Assembly: GCF_015234305.1 (NCBI RefSeq)
Contig: NZ_JADGMI010000007.1
Location: forward strand, 62,001-126,000
Source: Superficieibacter sp. 1612_C1
GTDB taxonomy: Bacteria; Pseudomonadota; Gammaproteobacteria; Enterobacterales; Enterobacteriaceae
Direction: 5' to 3'
Length of the DNA stretch: 64,000 nt
The stretch's first letter is position 1. Each line of letters begins with the position of its first letter. Below, piece after piece: positions 13,471 through 22,551 of this stretch. A program made the translations under genes and the position numbers. The notes beneath the pieces are model-generated. The model had not been told where the DNA came from. It searched no databases and saw only the letters and a list, made by a program, of their open reading frames with translations.

Positions 13471-14057
13471 GTGAACAACGCTATCAGCAGCGCCAGCAAC
13501 GGGTGAAAGATCAGGTTGATACCCGCGTGGCCGCGGCGCAGGATGAACGCGGCATTATTATCGTCTACACCGGTAATGGTAAGGGCAAAACGACCGCCGC
13601 CTTCGGCACGGCTACCCGCGCCATCGGCCACGGAAAAAAAGTTGGCGTGGTGCAGTTTATTAAAGGCACCTGGCCCAACGGCGAGCGCAATTTGCTGGAG
13701 CCGCACGGCGTTGAGTTTCAGGTGATGGCGACCGGTTTCACCTGGGATACACAGGATCGCGCTGCCGATACCGCCGCCTGTCTTGAGGTCTGGCAACACG
13801 CCCGGCGTATGCTCGCCGACGACTCGCTGGATATGGTGCTGCTGGATGAACTGACCTACATGGTGGCCTATGATTATCTGCCGCTGGAGGAGGTGCTTAA
13901 CGCGCTTCGCGCTCGCCCGTTACATCAAACGGCGATCGTCACCGGTCGCGGGTGTCATCGGGATATTCTGGAGATAGCCGACACCGTCAGCGAACTGCGT
14001 CCGGTGAAGCATGCTTTTGATGCGGGGATTAAAGCGCAGATGGGAATAGACTACTGA
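13467..14057 (+). CDS. btuR: Corrinoid adenosyltransferase (BtuR/CobO)
   Basis: Transfers the adenosyl group of ATP to cob(I)alamin to make adenosylcobalamin. Length is 196 residues, with the P-loop GNGKGKTT near residue 36-43 and the conserved LLDELTYM block. The ATG overlaps the yciK stop by four bases. It is convergent with rluB, with a hairpin between them. Confidence 0.96.
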   Translation: MSEQRYQQRQQRVKDQVDTRVAAAQDERGIIIVYTGNGKGKTTAAFGTATRAIGHGKKVGVVQFIKGTWPNGERNLLEPHGVEFQVMATGFTWDTQDRAADTAACLEVWQHARRMLADDSLDMVLLDELTYMVAYDYLPLEEVLNALRARPLHQTAIVTGRGCHRDILEIADTVSELRPVKHAFDAGIKAQMGIDY

Positions 14058-14063
14058 CAAAAC

Positions 14064-14090
14064 TGGCCCGCAGCGTGATGCCACGGGCCA
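14064..14090. terminator. btuR/rluB shared terminator
   Basis: TGGCCCG-N13-CGGGCCA inverted repeat in the 39 bases between the two convergent stops. The stem is strong but no clear T tract follows on either strand. Confidence 0.6.
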
Positions 14091-14096
14091 CAGGAT

Positions 14097-14972
14097 TTAA
14101 CCGTTGCTGCGCGTGCCGCCAGAGCGACGACCGCCGCCCACCTGGCTGTGGCGTTTTACTGCCCGGCGGATCTGGTTCGCTTTCATCCGGCGACGATCTT
14201 TCTCCACCGCCACTTTGGATTCGGTTTCTGGCTTCAGGCCCACCAGCTCACGCAGATAGTTGGTCTGCGGCAAATCCAGCTCGGTATAGCCACCGCGCGG
14301 CAGACCTTTCGGCAGCGGAATATCACCGTAGCGCACGCGGATCAGGCGGCTAACCTGCACGCCAACTGCTTCCCACAGGCGACGCACTTCACGGTTACGG
14401 CCTTCGGTCAGCGTGACGTTATACCACTGGTTGATGCCTTCGCCGCCGCTAAATTTAATGGTCTTAAACGCTGCCGGACCGTCTTCCAGCTGCACACCGC
14501 GACCTAGATCGCGCACTTTCGCGTCATCGACCTGGCCGAATACGCGCACAGCATATTCGCGTTCCACTTCACGGCTTGGGTGCATCAGGCGGTTCGCCAG
14601 TTCACCGTCGGTGGTGAATAACATCAAACCACAGGTGTTGACGTCCAGACGACCTACGGCAATCCAGCGCGCGCCGCGCAGCTTCGGCAGGCGGTCAAAT
14701 ACGGTTGGACGGCCTTCCGGATCGCTACGGGTGCATAGCTCACCTTCCGGCTTGTAATACGCCAGCACGCGACAAATTTGTTCGGCGGATTCTTTTACCG
14801 AAATAAGATGACCATCAAGGCGAATTTTTAACGCGGGAGTCACCTCAACGCGATCGCCGAGGGTGGCAATTTTACCGTCCACGCTAACGCGTCCGGCTTC
14901 AATGATGGATTCGATTTCACGACGGGAGCCGTGGCCGGCACGCGCCAGCACTTTTTGTAGCTTTTCGCTCAT
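14097..14972 (-). CDS. rluB: 23S rRNA pseudouridine(2605) synthase
   Basis: RsuA-family pseudouridine synthase that modifies U2605 of 23S rRNA. Length is 291 residues as in E. coli. An N-terminal S4 RNA-binding domain (about 1-60) is followed by the catalytic domain with Asp110 in GRLDVNT; the C-terminus is a basic, disordered tail ([14 protein letters not shown]). Start at 14972 with an AGGAAAG site. In K-12 the next gene toward trp is yciQ; here the PTS/mannosidase island takes that place. Confidence 0.96.
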   Translation of the reverse strand: MSEKLQKVLARAGHGSRREIESIIEAGRVSVDGKIATLGDRVEVTPALKIRLDGHLISVKESAEQICRVLAYYKPEGELCTRSDPEGRPTVFDRLPKLRGARWIAVGRLDVNTCGLMLFTTDGELANRLMHPSREVEREYAVRVFGQVDDAKVRDLGRGVQLEDGPAAFKTIKFSGGEGINQWYNVTLTEGRNREVRRLWEAVGVQVSRLIRVRYGDIPLPKGLPRGGYTELDLPQTNYLRELVGLKPETESKVAVEKDRRRMKANQIRRAVKRHSQVGGGRRSGGTRSNG

Positions 14973-15154
14973 AGAGCTTTCCTTTAGGTGTCGCCTTCCC
15001 AGGCGTCGGCTGGATAGTTAAAGTCTTTTAAAATCAATAAATTAGCTTGATTTAATGCGTGCCATTATACGCACTTTTCACGCCATTGTAACCTCTTTTA
15101 TGTTGCCGATAAAAACAGGGTATTTAAGGCAATTATATCGCCAGATGTCCCGGC

Positions 15155-17065
15155 CTATAAAAAATACTTTTGCGAGATCGCCATAAATTCCGTCCAGGTT
15201 GTACATTGACTGAGTCGGTCTATTACGTCGTTGTCCAGTATATTGGTTAAATAATCATAGATATGCATACTGTCAATAAACGCATCCTCGCTGATGGCCA
15301 GCATAAAAACCAGCTTTACTGTTTTACCGGGGTCCCATTCAATGCCCTGCGGAAATATAGCTACGGTCACCATGGTACTTAATGCCACCAGCCCCAGCGG
15401 GTGCGGGATAGCGAGCTTTTCATCGAGTAACGTTGAGGCGCGGGCCTCGCGTTCCAGCACCGAGGGCAGGTAATGTTCATCCACCTTCCCTTTTATTCTC
15501 AGGTGCGTTGATAATAGCTGGATAACACTCTCTTTACTGTAATCCGCCTCCGCCATAATAAAAAAATGCTCAGCCGAAAAATAATTCAACATGGTCACCG
15601 GAGTGACGTTATCCGCCAGCAGATAATATTTTATCTTTTCCAGTTCCCACCGCTCAGGCAGCGGACTCAGACTAATTACCTGCCGGTTTTTTTCTTCAAT
15701 AGGGGCCATACTAATGACGATATCTTCTTCGATTGAGGCCAGTGCGTGATACTGCTCCACGGACAGACATTGCGAAATAGTGATATCTGCATAGGCCTTA
15801 ACAATCTTTTGGCAAACCAGCCGGGTTGATGCCATGCCCTGATCGCTGACCACCAGAGCGCTAATTTTCTCATTCGCCGAGCCATAACCAGGCGTATCGA
15901 GGATCGCCCCAATATGCATCACCAGATAGCCGATCTCATCGTCATTGATGGTGGCGGTGAAAAAGTGCTCCAGTTCGCTGAAGGCCGCCAGCGTCATTTC
16001 ATACATCAGCGGGTAATGGCGTTTAATCTGCTCGATCAGCGGGTTGACGATCGTAATGCCATTATTGATTCTGATGCGCATCGCTTTAATATGATTAAGA
16101 AGATTTTTACGCATCGCCTCATCATAGTTAACCTCGCAGAACCACGCCGTGCTGATATAACTGAGGAAATGGTGCATCACAACCCGCTCGGTGTCGTAAA
16201 ACCCTACCTCTTCCATATGGTCGGGCAGCGCCGTACAGAAGGCAGCAAGGTTCATCGCCAGAAAATGAATTTCGCCCTCTGGCAGCGTTTTCTGCGGTTC
16301 GGCTAACAACAGGGGTAACAGTTCGCCCGCCGCGCTGCGCCATCCAGGTTCGCAGTGCGCAAAGTCATAGTCAAAAAGCCAGTGCTCATGCTGTATACGC
16401 TCGCGGATAATCCCGCACATCAGGGTAAAAAAACGCAGATTAACGTCGCTGAATATAAAGCCATGCCCCGAAAAATAGTGGCTGAGGATTTTTTTGATCT
16501 CCTGCATGGTGACAGGCGAACAAAAAATATCCTGATATTCCTCTTCCGCCTCGCGGGCGCTCAGCAGATGTTCGTAAAGGCAACGCCGAAGCGACAGTTC
16601 GCTTCCCTCCAGACGGAAGCAGTCCCCACCTTCTGCAATAATCGTTATCTCATACAGGGCAAAATGGCGCTTCAGTAAGGAAATATCATTTCTGAGGCTG
16701 TAGATGCTGATAAACCACTCGGCCTCCAGCGCGGCGAGCGACAGGCCGTGGCTTTGCGCCAGCAGCGCGGTAAGTAACGCGCGCCGCCGCTCGCTGGCGG
16801 AACGAATGTCCTTCCAGGGACGGTGCGCGTCATCCACCAGGCGTGCCAGATTCTCCTCGTCATCCACCTGAATGAGTACGCCCTTTTTTCGATCGTAAAT
16901 AAGACGGTTGCCAGAGGCGCAAAGGAGAGCGTTAATTTCTTTCAGATCGCTGCGAATGGTGCGTGTCGACACATTCATTTGCAGGGCAAGGGATGCCTGG
17001 GTGACGTTCCCTTTCACAACCTGAATAAAAATATCTCTGATCCGCTTATGGCTAAACCGTCTCAT
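15155..17065 (-). CDS. PRD/EIIA-domain transcription regulator (MtlR/LicR-like)
   Basis: A 636-residue regulator of the PTS-controlled class. The N-terminal helix-turn-helix (about 19-42, QMNVSTRTIRSDL) and a second Mga-like HTH region are followed by two PRD domains, an EIIB-like segment (VVSDQGMAST, near 405) and a C-terminal EIIA-like domain with the phosphohistidine motif LAIPHPLG. The EIIB-like segment has Ser where a phospho-Cys is expected, so regulation by EIIB phosphorylation may be altered (inference). It is the last gene of the operon, seven bases after the mannosidase stop, and is probably its dedicated activator. Confidence 0.85.
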   Translation of the reverse strand: MRRFSHKRIRDIFIQVVKGNVTQASLALQMNVSTRTIRSDLKEINALLCASGNRLIYDRKKGVLIQVDDEENLARLVDDAHRPWKDIRSASERRRALLTALLAQSHGLSLAALEAEWFISIYSLRNDISLLKRHFALYEITIIAEGGDCFRLEGSELSLRRCLYEHLLSAREAEEEYQDIFCSPVTMQEIKKILSHYFSGHGFIFSDVNLRFFTLMCGIIRERIQHEHWLFDYDFAHCEPGWRSAAGELLPLLLAEPQKTLPEGEIHFLAMNLAAFCTALPDHMEEVGFYDTERVVMHHFLSYISTAWFCEVNYDEAMRKNLLNHIKAMRIRINNGITIVNPLIEQIKRHYPLMYEMTLAAFSELEHFFTATINDDEIGYLVMHIGAILDTPGYGSANEKISALVVSDQGMASTRLVCQKIVKAYADITISQCLSVEQYHALASIEEDIVISMAPIEEKNRQVISLSPLPERWELEKIKYYLLADNVTPVTMLNYFSAEHFFIMAEADYSKESVIQLLSTHLRIKGKVDEHYLPSVLEREARASTLLDEKLAIPHPLGLVALSTMVTVAIFPQGIEWDPGKTVKLVFMLAISEDAFIDSMHIYDYLTNILDNDVIDRLSQCTTWTEFMAISQKYFL

Positions 17066-17072
17066 TTTGTCT

Positions 17073-19703
17073 TCACTCTATTTCGACATAGCACGTCTGA
17101 ACATCGGCAGGGTTGAGAACCGCTTTTTCCGCCATTGGCGTTCTCTCATCCAGCATCACGTTTTGCGCCTTAGCGACGGGTGGAATTCGCACTACGCGAT
17201 CCAGGTTGGGATTATAGAAGCGCAGGATATAACCCGGTCCCTGCTCCGCGCATTTGACCGTGCTGACCAGCGCATCATCCGGCCCACACGGCAGCGTGAG
17301 CAGGCTGTATTCCACGGGGTAGTCGCGTTCAACATCGCTAAGACAGAAGCGCAGGCGACCGTTGAGGAAGTCGCTGTCCTGCCACACCGGAAAGGTGGTC
17401 AGCCAGGTTTTAGAGACGCAGGCCGATTGCGACGCCGTAAACGTACCGTGGTATATCCGCCAGGCGAAGGTGAACGAGCGTTTGCCCGGCAGTTGCGCGT
17501 CCGGGGTTTCGACCACGGTTTCGCCCGACGCGCGACCTGGACGGTAGAGCAGATTTTCTTTGCCCATAAAGCCAAAAGTGCGGAACAGGGTGATGGCAAT
17601 CGTGTCGTAATGCTCGCCGACAATTTCATACTCACGCACTCCGTTAGTGTGGAGGCTAAAACCATGCTCATCATCATGCACATTGACGTAGCTCTGCATA
17701 GGTTCGATGGCAACAGGTTTCTCCTGCCAGTGTTCGTCCTCCCAGACCTCAAGCGCGGGACGGTATTCGACCGGCCGTTTTACCGCGCCGAAAAGCTGAT
17801 CGGCGCAGGACATTTTCGCCATAATATCGGTAGCAAAATGCACGCAGAGCCGGTGGCTTAGCACGTTGTTATCGACATCAACACTGAAGCGGATCAGGTC
17901 GTCGTGTTGCAGGGAGACGTTCACCGAGATGTGCATTTCTGCCGTCGCGTTGCCTTTCGCCCGCTGCGCAAGATCTTCCGGCACACGGAGCACATACTCA
18001 AGCCTTAGCGACTGCTGCAAATCACTTCGCTGACAGCGCTGGTTGACCAGGCAACCTTCGGAAGTGATGATCATATCTTTACGCGGTGGCGAGTAGTTAT
18101 AGGAATCCCCGTCATCGCCATTGTCGACAAAGCACATTTGACGCGCGTAACGCTTGCCGGTTGGCTTATACACGATGGTGAGCAGGCCATTATCTTCCAC
18201 GTCAATGCGATAGTACGCGTTGTCGATGCTGCGGGGGCGGTCGGTAACCACCTGACGTGCGCCGTCGCCACTAAAATCCAGATGCCAGCGGGTGTAACCG
18301 AGGGCGGGAAGCTCGCGGCTATCGACCGTCAGGCGCGTGCGGAACACTTTTTCAGGCCGATGCCAGGCCTCTCCGGGGTTAAGCCTGATTGTCTGATTTA
18401 ACACATAGTCCGTCAGATCCTGTTGCTCCTCAATAACGTATGGCAGCGCCCTGCCCGCGGCATCGCGAAGCGTAAAGGGGATGCCCGGCAGCCAGGCTTC
18501 AAAGGTGATCTGTGGCGATGACGGGTGGGTTAGCGGATTAAACACCGTGAAAGTAAAATCATGTTCCCGTGGGATGCGGATGCTGATCAGGCGCGTATGC
18601 ATCTCCAGCAGATGAGTGGCTAAATCGCGGGCTTGCTTGTAGCGGAAGCGCACATCCTGGTTGGTTTCATCGCTATTACAGCCACCGATGCTGTCGTGTG
18701 CCGCGTTAAAAAACATCAGTTTCCAGATATCGGCAACGATACGGGCAGGATACTCATTTCCCAGACTGCGGCTTATCGCCAGTACCGGCTCGAGGGTATT
18801 AACCAGCAGGGCTTCAATTTCATTGTTAAGCTGTTTCAGATCCGCCCGGCATGAAAAAATGGTTTTGTGGATCCGCGAGTGCTTACCTTCGGTCAATTCG
18901 CCCCGCAGTACGCGGGCATCACCGCCGACCTCGTTTTCCAGCGTCTCTACAAAGGCCAGCGGGCTATCAATCACATAGTGCCGCTGCGCGTCGCATTCAT
19001 TAAATTGCTTCACCAGCTGCGGTAAATTTTCCCTGACCGGAGCCTGATCGAAACCGTGTGGCCAGAGCAGATGCGTGCGATTGCTGCGCGCTTCAATCGG
19101 CGACAGTTTGTTGTTCAGAAACCTCACCATCGTCTCAGGCGTTTCATCAAGCAGACCACCGTAGTGGTATCCCCAGGGCATCTGTACGGCAAAGACCCGA
19201 TCGCTATTCTCGCCCTGCCAGAAAAACTCGGTTTCGTGCAGGGTGTTATCCGCTATGCCTCGCCAGAACAGCGCATGTCTGATGCCGAACTGACGATAAA
19301 TCTGCGGCATGTTACCGCCCTGACCAAAACTGTCGGGAACGTAGCCTAATAACATCGTCCCGCCATGCGCCCGGGCGATCTCCATCCCGTACCAGAGATT
19401 TCGCACCACCGATTCCTGATGGACAACCAGCTGATCGGTTTGCGTATACCACGGGCCGACAAGCAACCGTTTTTCAGCGATCAGCTGCGATAATCTGGTG
19501 CTATCTTCGGGTGCCCACTGGAGATAACTTTCCACCAGCGCGCTTTGCGCATCCAGCAAATAGCAGGGGAAATCAGGATTATTTTCCAGGATGCGGATGA
19601 CATTTTTAACATGATTGAAAAGATAAACCCTGGAGCGCGACGAGGTGAAATACCACTCCTGATCCCAGTGAGTGTGACTATAAATATGTACTGTCTTATT
19701 CTT
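17073..19703 (-). CDS. GH38 alpha-mannosidase, MngB-like
   Basis: Cytosolic glycoside hydrolase of family 38, expected to split an incoming phosphorylated alpha-mannoside such as mannosylglycerate phosphate (inference from E. coli MngB). The start at 19703 (MKNKTVHIYSHTHWDQEW) gives 876 residues, close to MngB; a longer in-frame reading to 19745 lacks a good ribosome site. The zinc-site motif THWDQEW (His13, Asp15) and the WYTQTD motif, whose Asp91 fits the nucleophile, are present, as is HDSIGGCNSDE (family zinc ligands). No signal peptide. It lies between the EIIC and regulator genes; the true substrate is unproven. Confidence 0.86.
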   Translation of the reverse strand, partial: KNKTVHIYSHTHWDQEWYFTSSRSRVYLFNHVKNVIRILENNPDFPCYLLDAQSALVESYLQWAPEDSTRLSQLIAEKRLLVGPWYTQTDQLVVHQESVVRNLWYGMEIARAHGGTMLLGYVPDSFGQGGNMPQIYRQFGIRHALFWRGIADNTLHETEFFWQGENSDRVFAVQMPWGYHYGGLLDETPETMVRFLNNKLSPIEARSNRTHLLWPHGFDQAPVRENLPQLVKQFNECDAQRHYVIDSPLAFVETLENEVGGDARVLRGELTEGKHSRIHKTIFSCRADLKQLNNEIEALLVNTLEPVLAISRSLGNEYPARIVADIWKLMFFNAAHDSIGGCNSDETNQDVRFRYKQARDLATHLLEMHTRLISIRIPREHDFTFTVFNPLTHPSSPQITFEAWLPGIPFTLRDAAGRALPYVIEEQQDLTDYVLNQTIRLNPGEAWHRPEKVFRTRLTVDSRELPALGYTRWHLDFSGDGARQVVTDRPRSIDNAYYRIDVEDNGLLTIVYKPTGKRYARQMCFVDNGDDGDSYNYSPPRKDMIITSEGCLVNQRCQRSDLQQSLRLEYVLRVPEDLAQRAKGNATAEMHISVNVSLQHDDLIRFSVDVDNNVLSHRLCVHFATDIMAKMSCADQLFGAVKRPVEYRPALEVWEDEHWQEKPVAIEPMQSYVNVHDDEHGFSLHTNGVREYEIVGEHYDTIAITLFRTFGFMGKENLLYRPGRASGETVVETPDAQLPGKRSFTFAWRIYHGTFTASQSACVSKTWLTTFPVWQDSDFLNGRLRFCLSDVERDYPVEYSLLTLPCGPDDALVSTVKCAEQGPGYILRFYNPNLDRVVRIPPVAKAQNVMLDERTPMAEKAVLNPADVQTCYVEIE

Positions 19704-19737
19704 CATAAGAAACTCCCTATCATTGTGCCGCAGCGAG

Positions 19738-20844
19738 TTAATCAAATTTAATGTCGATCTCTTCCATCACATCGCTTTCTTTGGCGGTTGATTCCGCTTC
19801 ATCATCGTTAAAGTTCACCAGCATATTCGCGCCAATGGCGATAACGGCAGTGCCTACCAGGGCACCGATAAAATAGGCCCAGGGATTACCGACGGTAAGA
19901 CCACCGTATAATCCGCCCAGCGGCGGCATAATGGGATAGGCTTTAAACAGGGCAACGCATACTGCACCAAGAACTCCCGCTAATACGTTAATGGGAATAA
20001 GCCGCGCCGGGTTTTTCAGGGTGAACGGAATCGCCCCTTCGGATATACCGAGGATGCCCATGATCACCGCCCCATTACCCGCCTCTTTCAGCGTCTGACT
20101 AAAGTTATTCGGGCGCAAAAACCGCGCCGCCGCGTAACCGAGCGGTGGAATAATAATGGCGACGTTGACCAGAATGGCAGGCAAATAAACGCCGCTGAGA
20201 AAAAGCACGTTCGCCGTACCCCACGCGGCTTTATTTACCGGCCCACCCAGATCAAAGCAGATCATGCCGCCAAGCACCGCCGCAAGGAGCACGGTGCTGG
20301 TGCCATCCTCGGACATGGACTGCACCCACGCCATAAGGGTGATATTAATCCAGCTCAGGATATCGCCCAGCAGGAGCCGCATAATCAGCACCTGCAAACC
20401 AACGGTAATAAACGGCAGAATAATAAGCGGAACCGACGAGGCTGCCGAGCCTTCAATACGGATTTTGCGCGCCACCCATTCCGAAGAGTAGCCCGCCAGT
20501 AAGCCGCCTAAAATCGCGCCCAGAAACCCCGACCCGGTCAGAGAGGCAATTAATCCGGCGGTGAAGCCCGCGGCTAACCCTTTTTTACCGGCAATCGAGA
20601 ATGCCACATAGGCACCCAGAACATAGTTCATCAGGCCGATGATTTTGAAACCGATATCCTGGGTTAAATAGAGCCAGTTTTTAATTCCCTCACTGTCGGC
20701 AAAGGCATCCAGATTGGATTCACCAAACATCAGGCCAATAATTTTAGCCACCGCCACCATTAATGAACCGGCGATAATGATCGGCAGCGCATAGGAAATG
20801 CCGGTCATCAGATGATTTTTAATCTCATTCAGCGTTTTTTTCAT
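19738..20844 (-). CDS. PTS EIIC, fructose/mannosylglycerate-type permease
   Basis: Membrane channel of a fructose-family PTS transporter. The start at 20844 (MKKTLNEIKNHLMTG) gives 368 residues with about eight to nine hydrophobic helices and the family signature GISEGAIPF. The ATG overlaps the EIIB stop by four bases, so the two are coupled. The C-terminus ends in an acidic tail after about residue 345. EIIA, EIIB and EIIC are separate genes here, whereas E. coli MngA is one fused EIIABC chain. Substrate is inferred from the neighbouring GH38 gene. Confidence 0.88.
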   Translation of the reverse strand: MKKTLNEIKNHLMTGISYALPIIIAGSLMVAVAKIIGLMFGESNLDAFADSEGIKNWLYLTQDIGFKIIGLMNYVLGAYVAFSIAGKKGLAAGFTAGLIASLTGSGFLGAILGGLLAGYSSEWVARKIRIEGSAASSVPLIILPFITVGLQVLIMRLLLGDILSWINITLMAWVQSMSEDGTSTVLLAAVLGGMICFDLGGPVNKAAWGTANVLFLSGVYLPAILVNVAIIIPPLGYAAARFLRPNNFSQTLKEAGNGAVIMGILGISEGAIPFTLKNPARLIPINVLAGVLGAVCVALFKAYPIMPPLGGLYGGLTVGNPWAYFIGALVGTAVIAIGANMLVNFNDDEAESTAKESDVMEEIDIKFD

Positions 20845-21179
20845 GATTTGCCCTTCCCTGACGCATTTCGCGCGGCAACTGCGCTCACGCATTTAGTGAT
20901 GACCTCGGCGGCGTGTCCCACGCACTGACCAATTTTGACCCGGATAATAACTTTGCCGTGAAAACGTTCCTCCTCTTCAATCGCGCGATCTGCTGCAATA
21001 ATCACAAAATCCGCTTCCGCAACCTCCTGGGCCGTAATTTTGTTGAGGATCCCCATCGCGCCTTGCTGTTCGATTTTTACCGTATGTCCCAGCCGTGACC
21101 CCTCTTTCTCCAGCGACTTTGCCGCCATTGGCGTGTGAGCCAGACCGGCAATACATGACGTGACGCCGATAATATTCAT
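20841..21179 (-). CDS. PTS EIIB, fructose type
   Basis: A 112-residue phosphocarrier with the active-site Cys9 in TSCIAGLAHT, typical of fructose-family EIIB. It takes phosphate from EIIA and passes it to the sugar bound by EIIC. Four-base overlaps with EIIA upstream and EIIC downstream indicate a tightly coupled operon. The last dozen residues (AARNASGKGKS) are a basic tail that may be a linker remnant. Confidence 0.9.
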   Translation of the reverse strand: MNIIGVTSCIAGLAHTPMAAKSLEKEGSRLGHTVKIEQQGAMGILNKITAQEVAEADFVIIAADRAIEEEERFHGKVIIRVKIGQCVGHAAEVITKCVSAVAARNASGKGKS

Positions 21180-21637
21180 GCTTCCTCCTGAACTGGAATT
21201 CGCAATTGCATAAACTGGAATAATTCCTCTTCGTCTGACGCAGAAAATAATTTCTCTCTGAATTCATCGTCGACGATTTGACTGGCAAGACTGTTAATAA
21301 TCTGTAAGTGAAGAACCTTCGCGCCGGACTCGGGCACCAGCAGCCCAAATACGATCTTAACGGGAAGCGCATCCAGACTTTCCCAGTCGATCGGATTGAT
21401 GAGGCGAATAAAAATCACCCCGGCCTGAGAGACATTGGCGGTTTTGGCATGGGGAATTGCTATCTGACTTTCGAACCCCGTTGAATACTGGTTTTCCCTC
21501 GCCCAGAAATCCGCCTCTATTTTGGCCGCATCGCTTGCCCACCCCTGCGATACCGCATGTTGGGCGAGGAAATGGAAAATCTCTTTTTTATTACTGAACG
21601 TCTGATTAAGAAAAATATTCTGTTTCGCAATGAGCAT
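21176..21637 (-). CDS. PTS EIIA, fructose/mannitol type
   Basis: A 153-residue phosphocarrier of the PTS_EIIA_2 family; phosphohistidine His63 lies in the motif IAIPHAKT. It accepts phosphate from HPr. It is the first gene of the operon EIIA-EIIB-EIIC-mannosidase-regulator, all overlapping or closely spaced on the minus strand. The 284-base region upstream carries a CRP site. Confidence 0.9.
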   Translation of the reverse strand: MLIAKQNIFLNQTFSNKKEIFHFLAQHAVSQGWASDAAKIEADFWARENQYSTGFESQIAIPHAKTANVSQAGVIFIRLINPIDWESLDALPVKIVFGLLVPESGAKVLHLQIINSLASQIVDDEFREKLFSASDEEELFQFMQLRIPVQEEA

Positions 21638-21791
21638 CTGTGGCTATCTCCATTTGCATCGTCGGTATAGTGACTGATGAACAGAATAAACCGTTTTCTA
21701 AACCGATACTGACAGGCAGTTTCCTCGGCAAATGGAAATGAATTATTCAGGCAGGGAGAAAAAAGTGAGTTAGCTCAAATAACGGCAGGAC

Positions 21792-21811
21792 TTTGTGATA
21801 TATCTCATAAA
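21792..21811 (-). promoter_or_regulatory. CRP-cAMP site upstream of the PTS/mannosidase operon
   Basis: TGTGA-TATATC-TCATA matches the CRP consensus in nine of ten core bases. It lies about 155 bases before the EIIA start, in the 284-base gap between EIIA and yciO (21638-21921), and suggests catabolite control. The promoter elements themselves are not clear to me. Confidence 0.6.
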
Positions 21812-21876
21812 ATCCACGACGGGGACGCGTCATTTTTTTGCAACGGTGAGTGGGATATGGCGGGTTTATTTAACAG

Positions 21877-21911
21877 AAAAGCGAAACGGCAGGGAAAATG
21901 TCGCTGCCGTT
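21877..21911 (-). terminator. Terminator after yciO
   Basis: AACGGCAG-N11-CTGCCGTT inverted repeat 11 bases past the yciO stop, followed on the minus strand by a moderate T-rich tract (TTTCGCTTTTC). Confidence 0.55.
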
Positions 21912-21921
21912 GAAAAGCTGA

Positions 21922-22542
21922 TTACAGAAAAGGGCTGACGTCGCCCACGCCTTCGCGCAGGACCACCGGCGAATCATCGGTCAAATCAATCACCGTCGTC
22001 GGTTGCTGGCCGAGATAGCCACCGTGAATAATCAGATCCACCACCTTCTCCAGACGATCTTTAATTTCTTCCGGATCGGACTCGGTGAAATCACTGCCCG
22101 GCAGCATTAGCGACGTGGAGAGCATCGGTTCACCCAGCGTCTCAAGCAGCGCCAGCGCGATAGGGTTAGAGGGAACGCGCAGGCCGATAGTTTTACGCTT
22201 CTCCTGCAACAGACGACGCGGCACCTCTTTGGTGCCTTTGAGGATAAACGTGTAGTTGCCCGGGGTGTTGTTTTTGATCAGGCGAAACGCCACGTTGTCG
22301 ACGAACGAATAGGTCGACAGCTCAGACAAATCGCGGCACACCAGGGTAAAGTTGTGGCCGTTGGGCAGTTGACGAATGCGACAAATACGCTCCATCGCAC
22401 CTTTATCTTCGATTTTACAGCCCAGCGCATAGCCGGAATCAGTCGGATAGACAATGATGCCGCCTTTACGAACAATCTCTACCGCCTGATTGATCAGGCG
22501 TGGCTGCGGGTTATCCGGATGGATATAAAAAAACTGACTCAT
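21922..22542 (-). CDS. yciO: YciO, Sua5/YrdC/YciO-family protein
   Basis: A 206-residue protein of the Sua5/YrdC family, the same length as E. coli YciO, with the dsRNA/nucleotide-binding fold motifs (YPTDSGYALGC near 33 and KRKTIGLRVPSNP near 115). Relatives make threonylcarbamoyl-AMP for tRNA t6A; YciO itself appears weak or specialised in that reaction. Nine bases separate it from the upstream rnm gene, so they are co-transcribed. Confidence 0.95.
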   Translation of the reverse strand: MSQFFYIHPDNPQPRLINQAVEIVRKGGIIVYPTDSGYALGCKIEDKGAMERICRIRQLPNGHNFTLVCRDLSELSTYSFVDNVAFRLIKNNTPGNYTFILKGTKEVPRRLLQEKRKTIGLRVPSNPIALALLETLGEPMLSTSLMLPGSDFTESDPEEIKDRLEKVVDLIIHGGYLGQQPTTVIDLTDDSPVVLREGVGDVSPFL

Positions 22543-22551
22543 ACTTCCCTC

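Noticed and set aside
17067-17861. Plus-strand open frame of 264 codons opposite the mannosidase
   Set aside because: Antisense shadow without ribosome site; the minus-strand gene has clear GH38 motifs.
15155-21637. Island considered as a prophage or integrative element
   Set aside because: No integrase, transposase, tRNA site or flanking direct repeat is seen; the content is a metabolic operon only.
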